From: Natronolimnobius baerhuensis
Lineage (GTDB): Archaea > Halobacteriota > Halobacteria > Halobacteriales > Natrialbaceae
Direction of reading: 5' to 3'
NCBI RefSeq assembly: GCF_002177135.1
Contig: NZ_MWPH01000001.1
Coordinates: 310,001-374,000 of the forward strand
DNA: 64,000 nucleotides
Numbering within the stretch: the stretch's first letter is position 1; each line of letters opens with the position of its first letter. Made by a program: the position numbers and the translations under genes. The notes below the pieces were generated by a model. It worked only from the letters and a program-made list of their open reading frames with translations, ran no database searches and was not told where the DNA came from. This document shows, piece by piece, positions 34,882 to 43,549 of the stretch.

Positions 34882-36888
34882 TCAGCGCTGGCGCTCGATC
34901 ACGTCGGGTATCTCGGAGAGTCCCATCCCGCCGCGTTGGCCAGCGGATTCGTGCCAGCCCGCAAGCGTCGCCTCGATGGCGTCCGCCTCGGCGACGAGTC
35001 GGTCTGTCGTAATTTGTTCCTCCCGTCGAAGCGCCTCGCGAGCGACCCGTCCGGCGAGATGGCGAACGTCCCGAATGCTAAAGCCAGCCGTCGCCTCGGC
35101 GACCGCCTCGAGATCCATCTCTGCGTGCAAGAATCCCTCGGGGAGCGAGTCGGCAAGAATCGCTGCGCGCGTCGTCCCATCCGGTGGCGGCACCTCGATT
35201 CGCTCGTCGAAGGTTCCCGCATGCAGGACGTCGATGTTGACGCCATCGACGCTGCGCGCCGTTGCCACGACGAGCACATCGTCACCAAGCGTCGGCAGCA
35301 GCGTCTCGAGGCGCGTTGTCACTCGTCTAGTGTCTCTTGAGCCACTGGACGCGGGCGCGAGTTCGTCGAGATCATCCAGTATGAGTACGCACGGGGCGAG
35401 CGACCGGGCATCCTCGAGAATATCGGCCGCGCGGTCGGCTGGCTCATCGACGCCCTCCTGATGGAAGCGACCAACACTGAGTTCGACAATTGGCCGATTC
35501 AGTTCCGCGGCGAGCGACTGTGCGAGCGATGTTTTCCCTGCATCGGGCGGGCCGTACAACAGGACGCCGTCGACCGCAGGCACCGCGTACCGTTCGTAGC
35601 CGTCGGGATTTCGAACCGGCTCGAGAACCCGCCGTTCGAGTTGGGCCGTCAACTCGTCCATCCCTGCTAACGCATCGAAGGGAACGGGATCGTCGGCCGA
35701 TGAGCGCCCCAGATCCTCGTCGAAGTGATCCTCGTAGCGATCCAGCCAGCCCGCGATGCTGGTGTCGATTTCCTCGAGTGCCTGCTGGAGGTGACCCTGT
35801 TCGACCGGCGACTCATCAGCGATTGCGTGTCGGATCGCCACGTCCGCAACGAGCGTGACGTCACTCGAGGCGTAGCCCGCTGTCGCCTCGGCGATGGCCT
35901 CGAGACTCACCTCGTCGGCGACCGGCGCATCGGCGAGTTCGAGCCGAAGCATCTCGAGACGTGCCCGCCGGTCCGGCGGCGGGATCTCGATGCGCTCATC
36001 GAATCGACCCGAGCGCAGGATGGCGTCGTCGACATCCTCGACGTAGTTCGTCGCCGCGAAGACGACGATATCGGCGTCAGTCTGTGACTCGAGTTCCGTA
36101 AGGAGTTGATTGACCATCTGCTGTTCGCTGTTTGCCATCCGACCCGAGCGGTCGCCCGCGATGGCATCGATTTCGTCGATGAAGACGAGACAGGGCTCAT
36201 TCTCGCGGGCCGTCTCGAACAGCGTCGCGACGTTATCAGCAGCCTCGCCGATGTACTTGCTCGTGATATCTGAGGGCGTGACCTCGAGGTAGTTGTAGTC
36301 TGTCTCGGCCGCGAGCGCGCTCGCGACGAACGTCTTGCCACAGCCCGGCGGCCCGTGAAAGAGGACGCCGTTGACCGTCCCGATTCCGTAGTAGTCGTAG
36401 ACGTCCTCGCGCGTTAGCGGGTCGATCACCCGGTCGTGGAGCGTTTCCTTCAACTCCATCATTCCGCCGACGTCCGAGAAGTCGTGTCCCGGCGGCTCTG
36501 TCTCGAGGTCGTCGCCCGCAAGTGCGGTTCCAGTTTCGTCCTCGCTGTCGCCTCGAGGGTTCGATCCGTGGCCGCCCTCGCCCGGCGCTCCCTGAATCTG
36601 GCGCGTCTGTGTCGCCCCGTCCGTGTGTCGGCCGACGAACTGCCAGGCCAGCGTCAGCGCTGGTGGTGCGAACACGAGCGCAGCGTCGCCGGTCGCGACG
36701 AAGCCGCCGACGCCGACGACGTACGCGGCACCCAAAAACAGCCGATCCGCCTGTGCGGCGACCGCCCACGAGACCGTCCGAAGCACGAGTGCGACCGTTC
36801 CGGCCATCAACACGACCGCGAGAAATGCGGTCGAACCGGGAACGAGCGCACTCGCGTCGGTGAGCAGCGCCGGTGTCAAACTGGTCAT
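34882..36888 (-). CDS. Membrane-anchored double-AAA ATPase (CDC48-like)
   Basis: 668 residues from ATG 36888. Two or three N-terminal hydrophobic helices (about 20-37, 49-65, 69-86), a Gly/Asp-rich linker, then two AAA modules. Module 1 is intact: Walker A GPPGCGKT (179-186), Walker B VFIDEID, sensor-1 Asn in ATNYVED, arginine finger in LRSGRFDER. Module 2 keeps Walker A GPPDAGKT (446-453) but has LILDDLDE (Glu to Asp in Walker B), ATARSVD (sensor Asn lost) and LHAGTFDER (finger Arg to Thr), so it may bind but not hydrolyse ATP. Probably a membrane-linked protein remodelling or unfolding machine; substrate unknown. Confidence 0.88.
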   Translation of the reverse strand: MTSLTPALLTDASALVPGSTAFLAVVLMAGTVALVLRTVSWAVAAQADRLFLGAAYVVGVGGFVATGDAALVFAPPALTLAWQFVGRHTDGATQTRQIQGAPGEGGHGSNPRGDSEDETGTALAGDDLETEPPGHDFSDVGGMMELKETLHDRVIDPLTREDVYDYYGIGTVNGVLFHGPPGCGKTFVASALAAETDYNYLEVTPSDITSKYIGEAADNVATLFETARENEPCLVFIDEIDAIAGDRSGRMANSEQQMVNQLLTELESQTDADIVVFAATNYVEDVDDAILRSGRFDERIEIPPPDRRARLEMLRLELADAPVADEVSLEAIAEATAGYASSDVTLVADVAIRHAIADESPVEQGHLQQALEEIDTSIAGWLDRYEDHFDEDLGRSSADDPVPFDALAGMDELTAQLERRVLEPVRNPDGYERYAVPAVDGVLLYGPPDAGKTSLAQSLAAELNRPIVELSVGRFHQEGVDEPADRAADILEDARSLAPCVLILDDLDELAPASSGSRDTRRVTTRLETLLPTLGDDVLVVATARSVDGVNIDVLHAGTFDERIEVPPPDGTTRAAILADSLPEGFLHAEMDLEAVAEATAGFSIRDVRHLAGRVAREALRREEQITTDRLVAEADAIEATLAGWHESAGQRGGMGLSEIPDVIERQR

Positions 36889-36980
36889 TACTGCTATGTG
36901 AAACGAATCCACCAAAATAGTTCTGGTGAGAGGTTCGATAATTGATCTGCGGTGGCGACGATAGCAAGCTCGAGAGTCGC

Positions 36981-37406
36981 TTACCGGACGATTGTCACCG
37001 GTACCGGCGCGCGCCGAGCAACCGTTTCTGCGACGCTCCCGAGCAGTAATCGTGCTGCGCCGTGTCTTCCCTCGCTGCCGATCACGATCAGATCGACGTC
37101 GTCTGCGGCGTCGATGATCGACCGCGTCGGATCGCCAATCCCCATCTTCGTCTCGAGCACCCCCTCGTGACCCGCGTTGGCAGTCAGTTCTTGTGCCCGG
37201 TCGAACACCGCCTCGGCCCGGTTCTCCATGCCCTGTTGTACGTCGCTGTCGAACCCAATCCCGTCACTGACCTCGAGCGTTGATCCCTCGAGTTCGACGA
37301 CGTGTAACACCGTAATCTCGGCATCAGGGTGGAACTCGAAGGCGTGCTCGAGGGCGGTTTCCGCCTGCTCCGAGCCGTCCATCGGAACGAGTACTCGTGT
37401 TGTCAT
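36981..37406 (-). CDS. UspA-family universal stress protein
   Basis: 141 residues, one Usp domain. Begins VLVPMDGSEQAETALEHA, has LIVIGSEGRHGAARLLLGSVAETVARRA split in its two known parts: the ATP-binding glycine loop GSEGRHG and GSVAETV, then VPVTIVR at the end. Typical cytoplasmic stress protein that likely binds ATP. It is monocistronic, upstream of the AAA gene by 92 bp. A second UspA lies at 51581. Confidence 0.92.
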   Translation of the reverse strand: MTTRVLVPMDGSEQAETALEHAFEFHPDAEITVLHVVELEGSTLEVSDGIGFDSDVQQGMENRAEAVFDRAQELTANAGHEGVLETKMGIGDPTRSIIDAADDVDLIVIGSEGRHGAARLLLGSVAETVARRAPVPVTIVR

Positions 37407-37706
37407 AGTCGATATAGGGGTGCCTCGCTGATAGTCCTTGGCGCGGTTCCGCTCACATCGTGCGTCTAGACAGCAGTCGCGTCGCTACTTTCGGGGGGAG
37501 TTTCTGCAAAATATGGGTGTCGCTCACGGCTTTGCCGTTCGCTGTCGTGGTTCTCGTTACACTCAAACCACGCACCGCTCGAGCCTTGCTGCCCCTCAGA
37601 GACTGCAAGACTCTCAAATCTTCATCAGGGACTCAAACGTTGGCGATCTCGCAAGACGTTGCTCGTTCCCACTCGCAACGACTTGCTAGCTCTCAGAGAC
37701 TTCGTC
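37407..37706. other. 300-bp spacer with degenerate repeat and hairpin
   Basis: Between aspS (its stop at 37707) and the UspA start. No protein gene seen. It holds repeat unit B (37595-37652) that copies the last codons of aspS, and an inverted repeat CGTTGC...GCAACG (37657-37680) that could form a hairpin at the aspS 3' end. Confidence 0.5.
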
Positions 37707-37734
37707 CTACGGACTCAGACGTTGACGATCTCGC
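37595..37734. repeat. Degenerate direct repeat spanning the aspS 3' end
   Basis: Two units of about 98-bp period. Unit A (37692-37734) includes the last codons of aspS; unit B (37595-37652) is intergenic. Both carry CTCAGAGACT and a 24-base core from GGACTCA to CGATCTCGC with 22 identities (37629-37652 and 37711-37734). Unit B has extra bases between those two parts. Confidence 0.6.
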
Positions 37735-39011
37735 GGGAAGAGAACAGCCTCTCGGATGTTGTCCAGCCCGAGAATCGTCATGATGAGGCGCTCGCCACCG
37801 AGGCCGAAGCCGGCGTGGGGCGGCATGCCGTATTTGAACATCTTCGTGTAGTACTCGAACTCGCTCGGGTCGAGACCCTGCTGTTCGAAGCCCTCGATGA
37901 GCTTCTCGTGGCGGTGTTCACGCTGGCCACCGGAGACCAGTTCCATGCGCGGGTGCATCAGGTCGAAGCCAGTCGAGAGGTCCGGATCGTCGTCGTGGTC
38001 CTTGATGTAGAACGGCTTGATCTCGCTTGGCCAGTCCGTGATGAAGTAGTGGCCGCCGACGTCCTGTCCGAGCGCCTCCTCGGCTGGCGTCGAGAGGTCG
38101 TCGCCCCAGACGAGTTGCTCGTCGAGTTCGCCCGTCGCGTTGATGCGCTCGAGTGCTTCCTCGTAGGAAATGCGTGGGAAGTCGCCCTCTGGAACCTCGA
38201 AGTCCTCAGCGAGGTCGAGGTCCTCGAGTGTGTCGCCGTACTGTTCCTCGACGGCTTCGTAGGCCGACTTGACGACGCCTTCGGCGACATCCATCGCGTC
38301 GGTGTGATCGCAGAATGCGCCCTCGAAGTCAATCGAGGTCGCCTCGTTCAGGTGTCGCGGCGTGTTGTGTTCTTCCGCGCGGAAGATCGGGCCGATCTCG
38401 AAGACGCGCTCGACGCTCGAGCCCGCGATCAGCTGTTTGAACAGCTGTGGCGACTGGTTCATGAAGGCCTCCTCACCGAAGTACGTGATCGGGAACAGTT
38501 CCGTACCGCCTTCGGTTCCGGTCGCGACGATCTTCGGCGTGTTGATCTCCGTACACTCGAAGTCGCGGAACTGGTCGCGAACGGCGCGCAGAACGTCCGA
38601 GCGGATTTCGAAGACCGTCTGGACCTCGTCCTTGCGGAGGTCGAGTGTCCGGTTGTCCAGTCGCGTCGAGAGTTCGGCGTCGACCTTGCCGGAGGGGTCG
38701 AGTGGCAGTTCGGGGTCAGCGGGCGCGATGACCTCGAGCGACTCGGGGGTCACTTCGACGCCGGTTGGCGCGCGTGGTTCTTCCTCGACTGCGCCGGAGA
38801 CTTTGACGACGCTCTCGCGGGCGGCGTCGAGACCGGTCTCGACGAGTTCATCGTCCATCTCGTCTTTCTCGAATTTGACCTGGATTTTCCCGGTCGTATC
38901 GCGGAGAATCAGAAAGGCGATGCCGCCGAGGTCGCGGATCTCGTGGACCCACCCAGCGACGGTTGCGTCGTCGCCTGGCTCGGCGTCCGCAGTGTAGGTT
39001 CTATCCTGCAT
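37707..39011 (-). CDS. aspS: Aspartyl-tRNA synthetase
   Basis: 434 residues, archaeal class IIb type. N-terminal OB-fold with [12 protein letters not shown] (about 19-30), class II motifs: motif 2 [14 protein letters not shown] and motif 3 [20 protein letters not shown], ending [10 protein letters not shown]. His in GWVHEI and Pro in PRAPTG correspond to residues described for non-discriminating archaeal AspRS, which also charge tRNA-Asn; here that is inference by position. ATG 39011 is used, as MRM at 39017 adds only two residues. A degenerate repeat covers its last codons. Confidence 0.94.
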   Translation of the reverse strand: MQDRTYTADAEPGDDATVAGWVHEIRDLGGIAFLILRDTTGKIQVKFEKDEMDDELVETGLDAARESVVKVSGAVEEEPRAPTGVEVTPESLEVIAPADPELPLDPSGKVDAELSTRLDNRTLDLRKDEVQTVFEIRSDVLRAVRDQFRDFECTEINTPKIVATGTEGGTELFPITYFGEEAFMNQSPQLFKQLIAGSSVERVFEIGPIFRAEEHNTPRHLNEATSIDFEGAFCDHTDAMDVAEGVVKSAYEAVEEQYGDTLEDLDLAEDFEVPEGDFPRISYEEALERINATGELDEQLVWGDDLSTPAEEALGQDVGGHYFITDWPSEIKPFYIKDHDDDPDLSTGFDLMHPRMELVSGGQREHRHEKLIEGFEQQGLDPSEFEYYTKMFKYGMPPHAGFGLGGERLIMTILGLDNIREAVLFPRDRQRLSP

Positions 39012-39101
39012 ACGCACTGTTTCACGCAGGCGGAACTTAAGCGCAATCGTTCGGCCTCGCCAGCGTGTGTCGCAGTCTCGTGCTCACTCGAGTGCGTCGA
39101 G

Positions 39102-39473
39102 TTAGTACGACTGGGTCTGGGCTTGCGTTGGCTCGTACGTCTCAGGCTCTCGAGTCAGAATTGGCTCGTCGGCGACGATTGCTGTCGCAGCGACCATCAG
39201 ATCGAGGTTGTCGACGGATTTTTTGTCCTCGGTGAGTCGTTTGTGCTCCTGCAGTGCGCAGTGGCCTTCGTCGATGGTGTACTGAACGACGCCGACCTCG
39301 CGAAGAATCGAGTCGAACTCTTCGATTTTCTCTTCCGGAAGGCCGCGTCTGACCTCCGTGACCGTGATCAGCGAGACGGAGGCATCGCGCCAGTCGAATG
39401 TCTCGAGGGCGGCGATTGCGTCGTCGTCCTCGTCGAACAGGTCGATCAGGAACGTACTATCAAGCAGAACCAT
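39102..39473 (-). CDS. vapC: VapC-like PIN-domain ribonuclease toxin
   Basis: 123 residues, whole-length PIN domain. Acidic residues expected at the metal site: Asp5 in LLDSTFLIDLF, Glu40 in VTEVRRG, Asp88/Asp91 in VDNLDLMVAATA. Its start lies inside the preceding small gene (14-bp overlap), the classic toxin-antitoxin layout. Family members cleave RNA, often tRNA or rRNA. Whether this one is active is not known. The C-terminus is Thr/Gln-rich. Confidence 0.9.
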   Translation of the reverse strand: MVLLDSTFLIDLFDEDDDAIAALETFDWRDASVSLITVTEVRRGLPEEKIEEFDSILREVGVVQYTIDEGHCALQEHKRLTEDKKSVDNLDLMVAATAIVADEPILTREPETYEPTQAQTQSY

Positions 39474-39675
39474 CGTCGCCTCCGAGTAGTTCTGATTTAA
39501 GTTGGTCGACGGTTTGCGGGCGCTGGTCGTTCTCGCCCCGAAGTTTCGAGCGGAATATGTGTGATTCGCGTTTGACTGCCTCGAGTTCGTCCCCCTCGAC
39601 GAACCCGATCAGTTCGCGGAGCGGGTTTTCGTCACTGTCAGCGTGAGTCTCGTCTCCCATTGAACGCTCCGTCAT
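39460..39675 (-). CDS. vapB: VapB-like antitoxin
   Basis: 71 residues from ATG 39675, rich in Glu/Asp and Arg, with DENPLRELIGFVEGDELEAV and a C-terminal ENDQRPQTVDQLKSELL. The fold is not a clear AbrB or RHH match, but size, charge and position directly before a PIN toxin with a 14-bp overlap support an antitoxin. The dyad ATCATA-AATGTTG-TATGAT (39688-39706) lies 13 bp upstream, where self-repression would act. Confidence 0.75.
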   Translation of the reverse strand: MTERSMGDETHADSDENPLRELIGFVEGDELEAVKRESHIFRSKLRGENDQRPQTVDQLKSELLGGDDGSA

Positions 39676-39687
39676 AGGAATGCCATC

Positions 39688-39706
39688 ATCATAAATGTTG
39701 TATGAT
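39688..39706. promoter_or_regulatory. Dyad operator candidate for vapBC
   Basis: ATCATA-AATGTTG-TATGAT, arms 6 bp, perfect. It covers the likely TATA region of the antitoxin gene, whose ATG is at 39675. Autoregulation through such dyads is usual in toxin-antitoxin operons; here it is inferred. Confidence 0.5.
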
Positions 39707-39747
39707 CGACTCACAGTATGGGAGATTCTGCTCACGCGAACACAACG

Positions 39748-41094
39748 CTACCGCTCGCGAACGGTCATTGGTATCTCGTGTTTTGGTCGGGCAGTGATCG
39801 TCGCCCGCAAATCGAGGTCGATTCCAGGCACTAACTCGAGGTGATACTGCTGATAGATCGTCGCGAGCAGTAATTGTGCCTCAAGCATCGCAAAGCGGTC
39901 GCCGATACAGCGCCGTGGCCCGGCAGCGAACGGGAAGTACGCCAGTTTCGGCAGGTCGGCTTCCATCTCGTCGGTCCAGCGCTCTGGCTGAAACGCCAGC
40001 GGGTCGTCGTACCAGCGCGGGTCGCGGTGGACGACCCACTGATGCATGCGGACGGTCGCACCCGGTGGGATCGTGTAGCCACCGATTACGTCCGGCTTGG
40101 TCGGTTCACGGACGATTCCCGGCACTGGCGGGTAGAGGCGCATTGATTCTTTGACCACCTTCTCAGTGTATGTGAGACCCTCAAGATCGGCCATCGTCGG
40201 CACCTCGCCCTCGAGCACGTCCTCGAGTTCATCCACGAGACGAGTTTCGGCGGTCGGATTCGTCGCGAGCAGGTAGAACGTCAGCGTCAGCGCCAGCGCG
40301 GTCGTTTCGTGGCCGGCCAGCAAGAGCGTGACAACTTCGTCGCGGATCTGCTCGGTCGACAGCGTCTCTCCTGCCTCGTCGGTCACGTCGAGTAGTTTCG
40401 AGATGACGTCACGGTCGGTCGGATTCGCCCGGCGCTGCTCGATCAGGTGATAGACGACCTCGTCGAGTTGCTCGCGAGCGCGCCGAATCTGCAGGCGAGC
40501 GGGCGTCGGCACGCTTGGCGGGAGCACAAGATGGCCGAGGTTCTCGGTCGCCGCCATGAACGTCTCGAGGGCGTCACCGATTCGGTCGACGTAGTCGTCG
40601 ATGTCCGTTCCGAACAGCGCGCGGGCGACGATCCGCAGCGTCAGTTCCATCATCTCCTCGTGGATGTCGAACATCTGGCCGTCCTGCCAGTCCTCGAGTG
40701 CCGACTCGGTGGCGTCGGTCATCATCGTCGCGTACTCCTGAATGCGCTCGGGGTGAAACGCCGGCTGGATGAGATGGCGATTGCGCCGCCAGATTGCGCC
40801 TTCGCTGTTCAGAATGCCGTTGCCGGTGATCGGCCGGAGAATGTGCTGGAACTGCTCGCCTTTGACGTACTGTTCGTTGTGCTGGACGAGCACCTGCTCG
40901 ATGTAGTCGGGGTGATTGAGCTGATACACCGGTCCGCCAGGATCTTTCCAGGCCGCGATATCGCCGTACTCGCGGGCGATCCGCGTCATCGATTGGTAGG
41001 GCTCGCGCAAAAACGTGAGTTGGTTCCCGACCAGGGGCAACCCATCGGGACCCGGCGGTCGATCATCAGGGAGTGACGGTGTCTCGGATGCCAT
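39748..41094 (-). CDS. Cytochrome P450
   Basis: 448-residue soluble haem monooxygenase. I-helix AGHETTALALT (oxygen activation), ExxR at Glu316-Arg319 in KESMRLYPP, haem-binding FAAGPRRCIGDRF with Cys396. Acidic, typical of haloarchaeal P450s. No ferredoxin, reductase or terpene/carotenoid gene is adjacent, so the substrate cannot be deduced. It is divergent from the sirtuin gene over 100 bp, which includes GCGAGCG...CGCTCGC (41115-41140) around a TATA-like TTTATAC. Ends 72 bp before the antitoxin start on the same strand. Confidence 0.94.
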   Translation of the reverse strand: MASETPSLPDDRPPGPDGLPLVGNQLTFLREPYQSMTRIAREYGDIAAWKDPGGPVYQLNHPDYIEQVLVQHNEQYVKGEQFQHILRPITGNGILNSEGAIWRRNRHLIQPAFHPERIQEYATMMTDATESALEDWQDGQMFDIHEEMMELTLRIVARALFGTDIDDYVDRIGDALETFMAATENLGHLVLPPSVPTPARLQIRRAREQLDEVVYHLIEQRRANPTDRDVISKLLDVTDEAGETLSTEQIRDEVVTLLLAGHETTALALTLTFYLLATNPTAETRLVDELEDVLEGEVPTMADLEGLTYTEKVVKESMRLYPPVPGIVREPTKPDVIGGYTIPPGATVRMHQWVVHRDPRWYDDPLAFQPERWTDEMEADLPKLAYFPFAAGPRRCIGDRFAMLEAQLLLATIYQQYHLELVPGIDLDLRATITARPKHEIPMTVRER

Positions 41095-41194
41095 CTGTTT
41101 CGTTCATGTGCAACGCGAGCGCGTTTATACTCTCGCTCGCTTGGATCTCTCGAGTGACCTGTTCGCTTTTGTCGATCCCTCTCGAGGTGGGAGT

Positions 41195-42025
41195 ATGGAC
41201 GCAGCCCTCGAGCGACTCGCCGACGAAATCCGTCGTGCGGAGACGGTGGTGGCACTGACCGGGGCTGGCATTTCTGCGCCCTCCGGCGTCCCGACGTTTC
41301 GCGGCGACGACGGCGTCTGGGAGCACTTCGATGAGGGGCAGTTCACGTATGGGCGGTTTCAGCGCGATCCGGCGGGCTTCTGGGACGACCGCGTCGCCCT
41401 CCACCGAGACCTATTTGGTGAGGAGTACGAGCCAAACGTCGCCCACGAGGCACTCGCGGAACTGGGCCGCGACGGCCATCTCGAGGCGATCTGCACGCAG
41501 AATACGGACGGACTCCACCTCGATGCAGCGACTGGGGTCGGTGGGGACGGCGACTCGAGTCAGTCGCACTCGAGTACCGACGCGAACGCGACTGGCAGCG
41601 AGACGACAGTGCTCGAACTCCACGGCAACGCCCAGCGCGTCCGGTGTCAAGAGTGTGGCGCGCGAACCGATGCTGACCCGATTTACGACCGCGCCGAGAA
41701 CGGCGAGTTGCCTCCGACCTGTGACTGTGGCGGCATTTACAAACCCGATGTCGTCCTCTTTGGCGAGCAACTCTCGGGCGCCGCGATACAGCGGGCACAG
41801 GCACTCGCCCGCGAGAGCGACGTGTTCCTCGCGATTGGCTCGTCGCTCGTCGTCACCCCCGCGGCTTCACTGCCCCGCACCGCCGCTGCAACGGGTGCAA
41901 CCGTCGGGATCGTAACGCTCGAGGAGACCCCCCTTGATGACGTGGCTGACGTGTGTTGCCGACGAGACGTGACTGACGTGCTCCCGCGTTTGTCCTCTCT
42001 TGTGACGAGAGACTTGTCTCGCTGA
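41195..42025 (+). CDS. Sir2-family NAD-dependent protein deacylase
   Basis: 276 residues from ATG 41195. NAD-binding GAGISAPSGVPTFRG (about 23-37), QNTDGLHLDA with the NAD-contacting Asn-x-Asp, catalytic His in LELHGNA, zinc ligands CQEC and CDC, later GSSLVVTPA. An acidic/Ser insertion of about 25 residues (GGDGDSSQSHSSTDANATGS) sits just before the catalytic His, longer than usual. Family members remove acetyl groups from lysine in proteins such as Alba. A TATA-like TTTATAC lies about 65 bp upstream. A hairpin (42107-42127) follows downstream. Confidence 0.93.
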   Translation: MDAALERLADEIRRAETVVALTGAGISAPSGVPTFRGDDGVWEHFDEGQFTYGRFQRDPAGFWDDRVALHRDLFGEEYEPNVAHEALAELGRDGHLEAICTQNTDGLHLDAATGVGGDGDSSQSHSSTDANATGSETTVLELHGNAQRVRCQECGARTDADPIYDRAENGELPPTCDCGGIYKPDVVLFGEQLSGAAIQRAQALARESDVFLAIGSSLVVTPAASLPRTAAATGATVGIVTLEETPLDDVADVCCRRDVTDVLPRLSSLVTRDLSR

Positions 42026-42106
42026 ACTCGAGGTCAAGATCCGTACCTGCGTCTGCGAATTACCCGCTGTAGTCCCAACTGAACTGAGTTCTACACTGGT
42101 AGCCGA

Positions 42107-42127
42107 CACATCTAGCAGTTAGATGTG
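42107..42127. terminator. Hairpin between converging genes
   Basis: CACATCTA-GCAGT-TAGATGTG, eight perfect pairs with a 5-base loop, 82 bp past the sirtuin stop and about 99 bp beyond the stop of the converging 61-aa gene. No T-tract follows on the plus strand. It may be a transcription barrier between converging genes or an RNA stem; function inferred. Confidence 0.4.
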
Positions 42128-42225
42128 CAATGACTTACAATATGAACAAATATTCTGGATTATTGTCACTATCGGTTTCTGTTCCAACGGATCTGTGATC
42201 TGCGACGACCGGTACCCCTCGTCGA

Positions 42226-42411
42226 TCACTCCAATTGTTCGTTCTTTGTGACTTCCGTGATGATTACGTCCCAGTCAGGATGTTCGACTCCATTCCGACA
42301 TTCGAATCCGCCCTCCACGTCAACTCCACTCTCGTAGGCCCGCTGAAGGAGCGCTTTCAACTCCGCATTCAATTCTTCTTTCGACGTAAGCGAGGTATCC
42401 TCGAGAGTCAT
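42226..42411 (-). CDS. 61-aa protein coupled to HalOD1 gene
   Basis: Small soluble acidic protein: a helix with LTSKEELNAELKALLQRAYES followed by VDVEGGFECRNG and DWDVIITEV, giving one helix and two or three strands. Not a family I can name. Its ATG overlaps the stop of the HalOD1 gene by four bases, so both are translated from one mRNA, suggesting a functional pair. GC content is lower than in the surrounding housekeeping genes, as across this cluster. Confidence 0.65.
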   Translation of the reverse strand: MTLEDTSLTSKEELNAELKALLQRAYESGVDVEGGFECRNGVEHPDWDVIITEVTKNEQLE

Positions 42412-42758
42412 CTTCCCGCGCCCTCTTCGTATTTCTTCACAGTTGGTTTGTGTTCTGGTGTGATGGTACCCACACCGTCGCTGTGTACGGGTATCGCGTG
42501 CGCTTCATGCGTGAATACAACGTGGATATCCCTGTTTGTCCCGGTAGGAACTTCGACGAGTGCATCTAACGATTCGGGGTCAACAGTGGAATAGCACGGG
42601 TCGAGTTCGACCGGATCGGTTCCCAGTAGGTCCGCCAGCGTTGGGGCAACAGCCATGCTCGCGGGTGTCTTCTCATGATTGAACTGGGTGCGAACAGTCC
42701 CAGATTCCCGAACGTACTCGAGCGCTTCGACTCCAACCCCAGATACCGTTGTGTCCAT
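42408..42758 (-). CDS. HalOD1 output-domain protein (second)
   Basis: 116 residues from ATG 42758. The C-terminal domain fits HalOD1: MAVAPTLADLLGTDPVEL, YSTVDPESLDALV and IHVVFTHEAHAI. The N-terminal 20 residues are variable. TTG 42791 is in frame but rejected. A TATA-like TGTATAATC is found about 45 bp upstream. It shares a four-base overlap with the 61-aa gene. It follows an HTH-10 regulator on the same strand, 84 bp away. Predicted signalling output role, target unknown. Confidence 0.82.
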   Translation of the reverse strand: MDTTVSGVGVEALEYVRESGTVRTQFNHEKTPASMAVAPTLADLLGTDPVELDPCYSTVDPESLDALVEVPTGTNRDIHVVFTHEAHAIPVHSDGVGTITPEHKPTVKKYEEGAGR

Positions 42759-42842
42759 CTTGTCCGATTCTAGCCGTTTGTGTCGGTTCAACAGGTGTAC
42801 TGATTATACAGAGGGTTTAAATGAGGGGGTCTATCCGAGCGA

Positions 42843-43487
42843 TCACAACGAACTGCTGAGCGTCGCTCCAATGAGGCGTCGATGCCCGCGTCGAAGACGT
42901 GAGGAAAGCGACTGCTGAGTGATACCGAGTTCGTCAGCGATTTCTTCGAGCGACACCTCGCGTGGGGTGTCGAAATAGCCTCGTTCGTAGGCCAATATTA
43001 GTGCCTCGCGTTGAGTCTCGGTCAACTCGTAGCCTTCTCCCTGGATCGGAAGCATAGCGTGGACGGCGGTAATCGCTATCGGAATGTCGTTTTTCTGGCA
43101 GCGCTCTCGAAACTCCGCGATTGCCTCTTGACTCTCGGCGCGGACCTCGAATCGCCACTCGTTTTTCGTCCCGATTCCGGAGAGCACAACGACGTTGGCC
43201 TCTGCAAGGGCACTCAGGATGCCAAAGTACTCTTGGTCCCACTCAGCACGCATGAGATACTCGTCTTCAACGCTGTCGACCACTCGGATGTTGCTCACAC
43301 CGGCGTGTTGTTCGAACGCAGCTTCGATGTCCTCTGTTTCCGCACCGCGTACCCAGAAATACGGGATAATCAGCGTCTCGTGTGGAATCAGTCGCTCCAA
43401 TTCAACTCTCACTCCCGGCAAGTTCTCGAACACACTCCCTAGGGGAAACTCCGCTGTCGGGCTGGTAAACTCCATTACAGTCGCCAT
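42843..43487 (-). CDS. HTH-10 family transcription regulator A
   Basis: 214 residues from ATG 43487. N-terminal sensor half (1-150) of the bacterio-opsin-activator type, beginning TVMEFTSPTAEFPLGSVF and with VELERLIPHETLIIPYFWV split as ELERLIPHE and LIIPYFWV; C-terminal HTH-10 (about 160-212): ELTETQREALILAYERGYFD, then the LEEIADELGITQQSLSSRLRR helix pair. Such proteins activate or repress haloarchaeal genes; no PAS or GAF input is present. Divergent from paralogue B over 193 bp that holds a 22-bp dyad. Confidence 0.88.
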   Translation of the reverse strand: MATVMEFTSPTAEFPLGSVFENLPGVRVELERLIPHETLIIPYFWVRGAETEDIEAAFEQHAGVSNIRVVDSVEDEYLMRAEWDQEYFGILSALAEANVVVLSGIGTKNEWRFEVRAESQEAIAEFRERCQKNDIPIAITAVHAMLPIQGEGYELTETQREALILAYERGYFDTPREVSLEEIADELGITQQSLSSRLRRGHRRLIGATLSSSL

Positions 43488-43549
43488 GCGGAAGCCTTCA
43501 TCTAGCACGCAAATAATCGGGATGGGTGGTGTGCCATGGTTTTGAGATG

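Noticed and set aside
37657-37680. CGTTGC...GCAACG hairpin as a classic terminator
   Set aside because: It lacks a T-rich tail and lies within a degenerate repeat, so it is recorded only as a possible 3' structure.
37659-39500. 613-codon frame antisense to aspS
   Set aside because: Shadow of aspS; composition is not protein-like and it crosses vapC.
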